From NCBI GenBank assembly GCA_038373885.1, contig JAWZYV010019586.1, forward strand, positions 372,001-436,000: 64,000 nt of DNA, given 5' to 3'. How positions within the stretch are numbered: position 1 is the first letter of the stretch; every line of letters starts with the position of its first letter. This stretch comes from Cheiracanthium punctorium (Eukaryota; Arthropoda; Arachnida; Araneae; Cheiracanthiidae). This document shows, piece after piece, positions 13,401 through 25,400 of this stretch. A program made the translations under genes and the position numbers. A model generated the notes under the pieces. It was not told where the DNA came from, made no database searches, and worked only from the letters and a program-made list of their open reading frames with translations.

Positions 13401-16400
13401 GTTTTTTTCCCAAGGGAGTTCGAGAATAATTCTATTTTAATTCATATTACAGAAATTTGCTAAAAAGAAACAATTTTTCTGAGCAAATTTTTAAAAAAGC
13501 AGTTCATTTAAACAAACGAATTTCATTAAGAAAATGAAATTATCAACTGATAAAACTAAAAAAAAAAAAAAAAAATAAGAAAGAAAGAAAATAAGAAGAA
13601 GAAAAAAGAAATCTAGTATAAAGTTAATTTTATAAGAGGAGGCATAGTTCTGATAATAATTTTTTTGAATAATATTCTATTTATAAATTTATAATTAACG
13701 ACACGTGCAGATTAGTATCCTGGCCGCCATCTTCAATTTTATTTCATTAATTTGCATTCAGTTTAATGCTAATTGTAAGTTAATTTTTTACTATAATTAT
13801 ATAGCTATTGGTTCTATTGTTTTAATGTATCGTAATTCATTAATTTGCATTCAGTTTAACACTAACCTTAAGTTAAGTTTCATTAGAATTATTAATTAAG
13901 TAATTCTGTTCTTAATTAATGGTAATCTAATTACTCGTTCTATTGTTTTAATGCAATGAAATCTATTAATTTGCTTTCAGTTTAAAGCTACCTGTACCTT
14001 AAGTTTTTAACTAAATTAATGATACATCTGTTAGTGTTTAATTAAAATCATTAATTATTAAAATAATTAATTAATTTATCTAATTTATAGTTAATAATTT
14101 AATGATTATAATCATTAATGAAAATGACTCAAACAATGATTGATTAAAAAATTATTGATTATAATCAATATTATTTCTCTTTTTATAAAATTAACTTCAT
14201 AATGGTTTTTTTTTTTATCAGTTGATAAATTAAATTTTTTAATGAAATTTGTTTAAATGAACCACTAGTTTAAAAATTTCTGCAAAAAATTATTTATTTT
14301 TTAAAAAGTTCTGCAATATGAATTAAAATAGAATTACTTTTTAACACCCCTGAAAAAAAAAGAAGTTTAAAATAAAATGTCCTTAAGACTGTCACTCTAA
14401 AAATCGAAACCTACTTCACATCCCTTGAGCAGAAACCAAAATAAACTAATTTCGTAAATTCTCCCCCCCACCCCTGGAAAAAAACAAAACAAAAAAAACC
14501 AGATCAGTGTCAGAAGAAAGCAGTTGTAACTAAATCCTATACCATCCTTTTTCTCCAGCTTCAGAAGAATTTTCACATGTCCGCGAGATCGGCAATGCGC
14601 ATGCTCTCGGTGGAAAAGAGACTCGGCAACTTTTGCAAGACTTACGTATGGCTGCTGACATAAGCCAGGGTATAATTCTTCCATAAAAACTGGTTGGCCA
14701 TGTGTAATCACTACTTAGATGAAGTTATTTTGTGTATTATTATAGCAGTTAAATATTCCCCTCTTTAAACTGGATAAAATAAAATAAAAAAATAAGTTTT
14801 CCCAAATAAACAGGCGATGTCAGTCACCGATTTCAGTACTGATTAAAATCAAAAATTTTTTTAATCGTTAGAGTGGATTTCGAGAAAAAAAGTAGACACG
14901 AGAAAAAGCCCCAATTTAGCTGTATATATAAGAGTGTTGCAGTTTGTTGATGGTTGATTCATCGGTGTAGGCTGTGTCACTTGTAGAACTGTCATTCTCC
15001 ATGATATATATATACCATATAAAAATAAATATCCTCTAAAAATTCAAATTTTCTATTAGCTCAGTTCCAAATTCTGTAGGGGCATAACATCTTTCACTAA
15101 TAAACAAAGGAGTTGTCTTGAGATCTAAATTTAATAAAAAGGTAATTGATATTTTCCCCCTTGTTCTCCTGTCTCATAGTCGCCAGAGCTGTCAAGAATT
15201 TTCTGGGACCATGAGACCTGGTCATTTTAATAGCCAATAAATTCACCTTTTTTGAAGCATTGATTACTTACTTATAAATCATGTGACCCTAGGTAATAAA
15301 AGTGTGAACACTGTCCAGAAAGTAGATTTTTCACGATCTCTGTGTCATATAAATCTGTGTCAAAAGCTGATAAAATAAAAATGTATTCTAAACCACAAGT
15401 ATTTCTTTATACGTCGACAGCTATAGCCATGAGGATTGGCTGCCCTAGTGCTCTGTGGACTACCATGAATCTCCTGCTAGACTACAACACCTACGAGTGG
15501 CAGTCAGTCATATCTCAGCATACTATGTCTGTCATAATTTAATGAAATTAAGAATGATCTCAGCTCAGGACTCAAAATAAGTGTCCTCTCCATCTGGCTG
15601 CCCTCATTTCATGTATATGTAAGGTTAGACGAACGTTGTGGTGGTTTTTCGTAGTTGGGCGATATTGGGCAGAGAGACGGTATTGTAGTTTTGTAGTATT
15701 GTAGTATTGTAGTTTCATCGCTGGGTTAAGCTCAGCGCCGGGGTCTCGCGGTCGGAGGACGGCCGCTGAAGTCTGGAGGGCGCAGATGTAGGATGGTTTA
15801 CCGGGCTGGGGCTGTTGTACGGAAAAACACTCCGAGATTACGATGACATATTTTAATTTAGTTTCACATTGTTTTACATGACAACTGAAGTCACGAAAAA
15901 TCTCAGCTCCGAGCTGTGTTTCAAATTATATAACCTCGAATCACGTGTTCTATACAGTATCACATGTTCCAAAAGAGATGCAATTATTGGTTGTTAAACT
16001 GCCCGGGTCTGCTAGTCGTAGGAAATTCTCACGAGGTGTGGCGACAGCAGACCGTGGGAAAGATGGGAGATATATTACTTGCGTTTAAATTAAATTTAGA
16101 TCCTGATACAAATCCTTTGTTTAAAACGAAAGTCACTACGCCCTGAAGAATTTTGAAGCAAGCAAATAGAAATTTTGAATTTTGAGAGGATGTTTAATTT
16201 TATATGTTATATATTATGTATGCACAAGATAAAATCAACTAAAAGCAGTTATCATGTATCTATCTGCTCTGCCAGGCAGCTGCTAAAAATGAATCATGTA
16301 TCAATCTTAGCAAAGCAAAAGAAAATATCCCTTCAAAGTTTTTTGAACAAAATGTAATTTTCAGGAGTTTTGTAAAACTAAGAGGAATTTATTATATTTT

Positions 16401-19400
16401 TCAGATAAGAATTTTCTAAATTGCAGTAATTTAATCTTAATAAATATGCTGTATGCAAATGATCAAATCTCTTAAAACTTTTCTTTGCTAACGCTAATAA
16501 AAGTAAATTTCTTACTGACTGTTTTTTATAAGGTGAAAACCCTGTGGCATCGTCACTCAGCCACATCCATCATTTCACCCAACCACGTGGGTCCGGAAAT
16601 TTTATACTTCTCAGTCGTGATTATCACAAATGAAACAAGTCATTAATTTCTTGGCTAAATAATATATTTAAACTATTTACAATGTTGAAACTATGTACAA
16701 ACAATTTCTAATTACAGAAAGGAATTTTTGTGGGAAACAGCCTTTCCCTGGCCTTTAGCATTCAGTCCCCGCTCGACTCGGGAGCGAACATCCTGTTCAG
16801 ACGATGACCAACCTCTTTGCTGTCCAAACCTCATCTGTCCTTTCATGGGGTTCCTCCCTACCAGGTGCGCCGCTCTCTGACATCAGCATGGTCGCACCTG
16901 CTTGAGGGGCGTGACAGCTCGACGCATCTCGAACATTCCAGGCCTCGCACAAAGCATGCCGCTAAGTGCTCCCCCCCCCCTAGTGAGCAGGAGAGCTTGC
17001 TTTGCCACAGCCCTCCCCCCATAAAAAAATTTTCCAAGTGGTACCACATGGAAAATTTTGCAAGAGTTCAGTTGGGTAGCCCCACAACAAAATCAAGAGA
17101 CAAAGCCATCCCAACTTACAAAGAAAAAAAAAAAAAAATTCTGTTATAAATGAAAATCATACCCACGCTCTTTCAAAATAACTAGTCGAAACCTGCTCTC
17201 AGTTTCAGAACTCCAAGACATATGTAACATACATTTTTTTTTTCTTTTTTTGTAACATTTTGACATTTTAAATATGGCTCTCAGAAATACTTTACACGAA
17301 ATAAGACGATGCTTTTGGGCAACATAAGAACCTGCTTTCCGGATTACTCCGCCTGCCTGCTTAATCCGTCGGCATTTCCATTCTTTCTCTACTACTTCTT
17401 CAATGTTCGTTAGAGGGAAATATTCAGTTCGCGTAATGACATTTAAGTGCCGGTAATCGACACAAGGACGAGGGTCTTTTCCCGGGACCTGCACCCCAAT
17501 TTCTATGATTCCAAGGTCTAGGAGTCGCTTAATTTCCTCCTGTAAAATCTCAATTTGCCGGGGGGACATCCTATAGGGTTTTGACATTCTAGGCTCAGTG
17601 CTAGTCAACTCTATGTCCATAGTGACTAAAGAAGTAGTCCCAGGGTCTGTCAAAAATACTTTATGATGTTCCTGCAGTAACCTCCCCAATTGCTCGATCT
17701 CAGTCTCGGTCACTCTATTCCCCAAATTATTCCTCTTAATGATCTCCTGCATGTCAAACTACGTAGCATCCGCGATAGGATAGGGGATTTGCGCTTCGTG
17801 CTCGATTTCTCCCTCCTCCTCCTCTATCACTAAACTTACACACTCCGGTCGATTATGATACAACTTCATGAGATTTACATGGTAAATCATGGATTTATCT
17901 CTTCGCTCAGGCAGATCGACGGAATAATTGGTTTCCGAGATTTTACTTGTGACTACTCCCGGTCCCAACCAACTGACAGCCATTTTGTGCGGTTTTGAAG
18001 TGGCTAGCACTAAAACTTTGTCTCCTACTTTGAAAGTTCTCATCACTGCGTTCTTGTCATACCAAGTTTTCCTTTTTTCTTGATTTTCCTTACTAATCTC
18101 TCCTGTCAGATCTCTCCATTTTTTTAACCTATTTACCAGGCCAAGGACATATTCTACGACATTTGGGTCCGAATTTTCCGGGTGCAACCAATTTTCACAC
18201 ACCAACGTTTGTGGGGTTCTTACATTTTTTCCATGCACCCTCTCAGCTGGACTTAACCCAATGCTTTCATGCGTAATCGTTCTGAGTGCAAAAAGCGCAG
18301 CAGGGACATGATCCTCCCAGTCTCCCCCTTTCTCTAAACACAAGACTTTGAGCACTCTTTTAATGGAAGAATGAAACCTTTCCACAGGATTCGATTGTGG
18401 GTGGCAGACAGAACTATGATAAACCTTTATCCCAAAACGTTCAAAAAACTCCGAAGTCAAAATGCTTGTGAAAGATTTTCCCGTCACTCTGAATTTCCTT
18501 CGGAAAACCCATTCGCGAAAATATAATCAACAAAGCATTTATGACACTACCCGAGGTGATATCTTTGACCGCAACGACATCTGGGTACTTACAGGCCATA
18601 CATATTGCAGTGACCAGAAATTTGTTTTGATTTGCACTAATAGGCAAAGGACCCACAACGTCAATATTTATTTTTGAAAACACCTCGGTAATGATCGGAA
18701 CCAACCACATCGGAGCCTTTTTCTTATCTCCCTTCTTCCCCACTTTTAGACATGGGTCGCAGGATCTCACGAAATCCTCTCTTTCCACATAACAGTTCGG
18801 CCAAAAAAAATGACTTAACAATCTGTGCTTAGTCTTTAACAATCTGTGCTTAGTGCTTAGTCTGTAACTCCAAGTTGAGCGCTAAAATCCTCGTGACACG
18901 ATTTTAGAATTTGTTCTCTATACCTTTTCGGAACACAGATCTGAAGTTTATTAATCCCCTTTTTTGACACCGAATTTCTAACAAGTTTCCCATTCTGAAT
19001 CCCAAAACTCTCTAAGCGTCTCACACCTTTCTTGTTCAACCCCAAATTTTTCCGCATCAATTTCGAACAATAGTTCTTTTACCTTCTTTTTCTCCACGGA
19101 GGAAGGGAAACCAAGATTTTCATTTTCTTCATGAAAAGAAATGTCTCCCTTATCCGAGGTGGGGAGCAAATCATCCGTTTCCCCACAGGACACATTATCT
19201 CCTAACGCTGTTTCCGCCTTCTCCCTTTCTGTCTCTTGTGCGAGAGCGGTTTTTAATTGTTGTCTGGTAATGACTGCGTTAACAAGTGATGGATTTTTCC
19301 TGGCTTCTTCAATTAATTTTGCCATTCTATTTCCCAGTAAATAAAACCCTTGATCTAGCTCATCAGGGTTCACCGCCACCTTAGTAATTACCTGACCAAA

Positions 19401-22400
19401 ATCGCCTTCCAAGACTACTTTCGCGAGGGGCAGACATTTGCATTCACTGTCCGAAGGTTGTCTAACCCACGTGACTTCTCTCATGAAACTTTCGAGAGGA
19501 ATCCAACTTTTGGCGCATATATCAATGCTGCTCCTGCTATCTCTTAAGCAATTTCTCAACTCCCCATTTACACGAATTTTGCTCAAAAAGGGTTCGAAAC
19601 TGTCATTTAGTCCCGTTTCTGAAGACAAATTATGCACTCCTTCAGCCTTAAATTTCTTATATTCCACACAAGCATTTTTCATGTGACCAGCCTGATTGCA
19701 AAAATAACACACTATTTGTTTTCGTTTTTCAAATTCTCTGCTAGATTCCTTCTTAAACGTGTTTTCTGTCTCTTCCTTCTTTCCCCTTTTCCTCTTTTTT
19801 CGGTTGGAATTTCCTGAATCTACTTTGCGAAAATCGCGTTTCCCGCTACGTTTTCTAAATTCACTTCGACGAAACGTTCTCCTGACGCTTTCAAAATCGT
19901 CTAACTTTTCCGCCAACTGCGAAGCATCTTTAAAATTTTCCCAGTTATCAAGATAACGTTCTTTAGCCTCACAGGGGGCGCATTTTTTGAGTTGCTCAGT
20001 GAGCATTAACTCTTTAAGAGAATTAAAATCCTTGATTTCGACTGACTGCAGCCAACTTTCTAAGTACCCCCTAAGTTCGTAAACCAAGTCAGACCATAAA
20101 GTTCCCGCTTTCCTATTGTGCTCCTCAAATTTTAATCTCAAAGCCGTGGCACTTAGTCTGAACCGCTTTAGCAGAATTTTTTTTATATGCGAGTAATCAT
20201 CACTAAGCTCTACTGGCTCTTTCACTATAATTTCTGCTACTTCCGGTGGGAGTAATGGGATTAATTGGAACACCCAACAATCTTTGTCTACTTGCTCTTT
20301 TTCAGCTTGCCATTCGAAAATCATAAAACACAAAGCTATATCGAGAATTTTTGGATCGAATTTCGGAACAAGATCCTTTAACCTAACCCGCCTATAAATT
20401 TCCCCTATCGCTAGATTGCTATTCTCTCCATTGCTACTCGTTTCCGCACTGTTGGTGATTCTTAATTTTTCCAATTCAAATTCTCGCTCTGCCTTTTTAT
20501 CTAAACGCTCTTGTTCTGCAATTTTATCTAGACGTTCTTGTTCTGCAATTTTATCTAGACGCTCTTGTTCTGCAATTTTATCTAGACGCTCTTGTTCATT
20601 TTCCTCCAAAATCCTTTCCAAAAATAATTTAGCTGTTTCCTCATCATACCCATCCGATTTTTCTATTCTATCAATAATAGACCTAATCACTTCTTTTCGT
20701 CCCACTTGAATCTCAAATTCTTCCGCGAGTTGCACCAACACGCACCTTTTTTGTTTTCTTAGGAAAGCCATACTTAAATACTCAATTTAAAATGAAGCAC
20801 TTTTCCTGACCACAAAATACAATAATAACAGTGATGATAATATACTTTTCTTTTGACCCTCCAAAAGACACCATATACATAAGTTGTGTGTAAATTGTAA
20901 AATTTACACACAACTTAAAGCACAATTTCAGCTAATTCTTGGAATTATGAAATGAGTGTATAACCTTATTCCAGATTTTTAACATCCACTGTTAAAGATA
21001 TTTTTGAGCATACCAGGCCCTTTGACCTATTTTCAAAGTATACACATTTAAAAAAAAAATACTGAATATCCAAAATTTTACAACTTAACAATATTCTACT
21101 TAGCACTGTAAAAGTCATTTAAATTTTTGAACTATTATAAAATGATAGCATATAAAACAATTTTTTTTCAATACTCCACTATCCTCTTCTTTATAACATT
21201 CAGTACTTATTTACTTAATTTTTAAATATTAATTTTCAGACTTTCTCTACTTAAAATATTTTTACAAATCACAACAAAAAAACCTCAGACATTTGTCTCT
21301 CGACTTTGCAATGAAATATTATATGGGGCTTACCCGTTCTGAAGATGACGCAATGTCCTCCGTCGTAGACTTCTGTCCTTATCAGAACCTTTAGGTCTAT
21401 CTCTCCCGACCGCCAGTCAAATTTTCTGAGACCAAGGCATCTTTCTGTTTCTCAGCAGAACTCAGATTTACATCCCTCAGATTCCAAGCAAGCCGACGAA
21501 TCCAGGCATCGACGCATTCCACGCAAGTCGAGGCAACACTTGATCACTCTCCACAGAAAGTCAATTTCACAGTCTTTTTCGTTGAAGCCGTCGCTGGCTC
21601 GGGTCCGTGCTTTAATTTTTCTAAAGCAACATCTCCAGTAGCTGCCACCAGTTTGGCTGTGGCATCGTCACTCAGCCACATCCATCATTTCACCCAACCA
21701 CGTGGGTCCGGAAATTTTACACTTCTCAGTCGTGATTATCACAAATGAAACAAGTCATTAATTTCTTGGCTAAATAATATATTTAAACTATTTACAGTGT
21801 TGAAACTATGTACAAACAATTTCTAATTACAGAAAGGAATTTTTGTGGGAAACAGCCTTTCCCTGGCCTTTAGCATTCAGTCCCCGCTCGACTCGGGAGC
21901 GAACATCCTGTTCGGACGATGACCAACCTCTGAGGGGTGTGACAGCTCGACGCATCTCAAATATTCCAGGCCTCGCACAAAGCATGCCGCTAAGTGCTTT
22001 TCCCCCCCTAGTGGGCAGGAGAGCTTGCTTTGCCACAACCCCATCAAATTTATCAATCATTGTTCCTATTCTTTACATGTACTCATATAACAGACTGTGA
22101 ACAAAAATATTCCTTACATTTTATTAAATAATAGTAAATTATCTGTCAATAAATTGTTCTGTTTTTAAATTAAGCTATCACATTGAGAACTCTTAAATAA
22201 GCAGTATTTATGTATTTCCTTTACTCGGAATTCATTTTAATCATTTCTTTTTTTTTTTTCCCAGTAAAAGAAACATGAAGCTTTTTCTTCATAAAATTCA
22301 CATTTAAAAATAGTTTTATCATTAAAGTATAATTTTTTTTAAATGATTGTGTATTTTGATACTGTTATTGAAATAAAAAATAAATAATGCATATCTATAA

Positions 22401-25400
22401 AAGCACATTTTAAAAAAATTAACCAGGTGAACCAGGTCAAAAAGGTGAACTTGGACGAGATGGTATTGAAGGTCTTACTGGCATTAAAGGACAAAGAGGT
22501 GATGAAGGAAATCCTGGCTTGAGAGGACCTCCGGGTAAAATGGGACGTCCAGGGCAACCTGGATTATTTGGAAGAGATGGCTTGCCTGGAATACCTGGTA
22601 TGTTTGATACATGATGCTTTGATATATAATAGTTATTTACATATATGACTTTAATGTGTTTACATGTATTTATTGTTACTTCAAGACATGTGATCGTAAA
22701 GATAAGAATGTGATATTGCACAAAATAAATTTGAAAATTTAGAATAAAATTTGTTACAGTGCGAGATGTATGCTAGTACATCAAATTATCTTTTTCCTTT
22801 TAAATGCTAAACTGTAGATAATCAACTCTAAATAGTTAATTATTACAGTTTAGCATTTAAAAAGAAAAAGGTAATTTGATGTACTAGCATATATCTCACC
22901 ACCATAACAGAAATAATTAGTCATTTAGGACTAATTCTTTTTTTTTTTCACTCAGAAGATACAAAAAACTACATTACGTTGGTAGTTTCAAAATCCTTTC
23001 TCACTGCTCTTTTTTTTTCCTTTTTTTTATGTTAAAATATTGCAGCTTTTTGCAAGCTATAAAGCTTTGAATGTTACTTTTTTCTATTTTTTGACAGTTG
23101 AGAATTTGTAACAGTTTTTTAAACAAGAACTATGAATGATGCAAGACCTCATACAAATTTTCTGTGGAAGGCTTCAGGGCTTACTGTCATGCTATTGTTT
23201 TTTACAAGACTATGCAAGACTACTCATGCATCTACAATTTTTTTAAATCTTGAAATGGCAAAAATATTTCTACTTAGAAATTTAAATACGATTTTTAGAT
23301 TTCTTACTTTACAGCTCATTGCCACAAAATTTGAACTCTTAAAAAGTAAAAAGTGAACATGCAAACATGTTTTTTCTTCTTTCAGTTATGAAATTTCTTT
23401 AGCTTTTTTTAGTAGGATTTTTTAAAAACTATTCCAGAGTGTGGTTTAAAAAATACTTTCCCATTTTCAAATTCAGAAGTGTATTAATTAGTATAGATAA
23501 CTACAATTGACTTATTTGTTGATAAAATGTAGCAATGATTTGCCTCTTTTAATTGGCTATTTTCTTTTTCTACAATGCATAGGTTCCATTATTTTAATGG
23601 CTTGCAGTAATATCAGAATATCTTTTTTCAAATATTTGAGTACTGCCCAGGAGCAGAAAAATCTCCAAAAATTTACATGCCCAAAAAATATTACTAGTTT
23701 TTATTTCTCTGTAAATTTACATTATTTAGACTGTTTGCACTGAAAAGAAATGTTGCAACCACAAACTGAATCAGTATGGACACCTAAGATGCATGAACAG
23801 TATGGCCATTACATCTGAAACCTTTTCCTGAGTGCCTGAAAAGTAATTTATGAGTCTCTTATGGTTGATTTTTTTTACATGCCCGATCGGGCATGTGGCA
23901 AAAAAGAAATACATGCCCAGCTGAAAATTTTAGATGCCCCAGGCATGTCGGGCAGTAGATTTTCCTGGCGCTGGTGCTGTTAAATTATTATAAAGTTAAG
24001 TGTGCAGGTATCTGTCTGTGTTTAAAGTTAAGTGTATCAGTCTGTATATAAAGTTAAGTGTATCTGTCTGTGTTTAAAATTTGTTTAGTTTTTGAAAAAA
24101 AATATTTTGGCAATTTTTAAAAAAGTGTTTGGCTAGTAAAATATATAATGTAAAATTATGGTTCTTCGTTATGATATTTTACTAGCCAAAACTGTCTGAA
24201 GGGCATATATCTAACTAGTCTATAAATAAATATTTAAATTTTATTTGAAAGATTTATTCTCTTATAATTAATCATTGTTATTCTTTCTCAACATTAATGT
24301 ATAAAGGATTGTACTGCTTGTCGCCAGATACATATGTAAATATTTAAATTTGCTTATTTTAATTAATTTTTTAATTTCTAATGTTAATAAACTTATAATT
24401 ATGTTATACCAGTGTTATCAATTAAAGTACTGTTTTGAAAATTTTATAATATGTGTAACAACATTTAATATTTCAGGTAATAAAGGAGAAATGGGTGATA
24501 TGGGTCCACCTGGTCAAGATGGTTTCTCTGGAAGACCAGGGCTTCCTGGTTTTGCTGGGGGAAAAGGTATGATAAAATACTTCCTTTCCACTTTCATACA
24601 TAAAATTTCTTTAATGCATTAGTAAAACTTTCAAGTTTTTTTGTATGTAACATAAAGACTAGTAATTTAGAGAAAAATTAGAAATTTTATATATTGCTTA
24701 TGATTCATGATTAATTCAACAGCCTAGTTTTACCAATGCTTCATTACAATCATGATTCAAGATTTTTATAAAGGTACCTGCTGAGCACCCATTCTTCGTA
24801 CACGAGAAAACAAACATTTTTCTAACACATTTGATTAAAGTTTATTCATTCGAAGCAGAACTGACAAATCGTTTCACATGTAACCTAATATTACAATAGC
24901 TAACCAAAATTAAAGTAATAATAATAATAATAAATAAACAAATAGACTTCACTCTTTCAGTTTGCTTTGAGGAACTTTGCAATAGTTTGTTCCTCAAATG
25001 GTTTAGAGTTCTACACACTGTAGAAAAACTATTTTGTGTATTAACCTGTGCACCATTTGCTAATATTTTTACCCCTAACTCAGCAACAGTACTAAATGAT
25101 AACATTTTCCTCCAGATTTCAGCCAGCATATATATATATATTTGCGCAACAAAAAAGGAAAGAAACACGAAATAATCATCCTTCGATTTTCTGCAGATGA
25201 TATTTTGGCATTCTTTATTAAACTGCTGAGAGAATAGCTGTTTTTGAAGTTCTTTTCACTCCAAAAAAGAAATCTTACTTGAAATTTAAAGGGAATTATT
25301 TTTAATCGTGATTAATATTGATGGACAGGCATCACCTACGAAGCTAGAGCTCTCAAAACAGCTCTGATTTTTCATAGAGTAGACATTGCTGCCCCTTCAA

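Larger units (their letters stand above)
16543..22037 (-). mobile_element. Ty3/gypsy-type LTR retrotransposon, integrase before RT, defective
   Basis: Two LTRs (16543-17009 and 21658-22037) begin TGTGGCA and end TGCCACA, and the whole element is flanked by the direct repeat ACCC (16539-16542 and 22038-22041). On the minus strand the order is LTR, primer-binding site, leader, gag with CCHC knuckle and protease (20771-18978), integrase (19060-17759), reverse-transcriptase N-terminus (17752 down to about 17380), polypurine tract, LTR. The YxDD box, the rest of RT and RNase H are missing, and integrase is split by frameshifts, so it cannot be autonomous. It lies antisense to the collagen gene. 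The LTRs differ by roughly ten substitutions over about 380 positions plus one 87-bp indel, which suggests a fairly recent insertion. Confidence 0.9.
12875..22426. other. Intron 8 (9.6 kb)
   Basis: The largest intron, expanded by the foldback element 13122-14669 and the LTR element 16543-22037. The segment 15600-15850 is unusually GC-rich, with a TATTGTAGT minisatellite at about 15681, and could be LTR-like; I cannot assign it. 22038-22426 is AT-rich without features. Confidence 0.6.
22598..24476. other. Intron 9
   Basis: AT-rich, with the hairpin 22761-22899, a hAT-like candidate at 23648-23973, a short tandem repeat at 23994-24076 and a small inverted repeat at 24127-24191. Confidence 0.6.

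Noticed and set aside
14397..14711. 104-codon minus-strand frame as a gene
   Set aside because: It lies in the right arm of the foldback element, has no recognisable domain, and is disrupted in the left arm.
20416..20709. Plus-strand frame with repeated SRRSCSAIL
   Set aside because: Antisense shadow of the EQERLDKIA repeat in gag.
22339..22721. Minus-strand frames rich in Pro and Ser over exon 9 (also over exons 14, 15 and 20)
   Set aside because: They are antisense shadows of Gly-X-Y codons, which read as Pro/Ser-rich on the other strand.
24842..25168. 108-codon minus-strand frame as a gene
   Set aside because: Hydrophobic low-complexity translation with no family resemblance, in AT-rich intron sequence.
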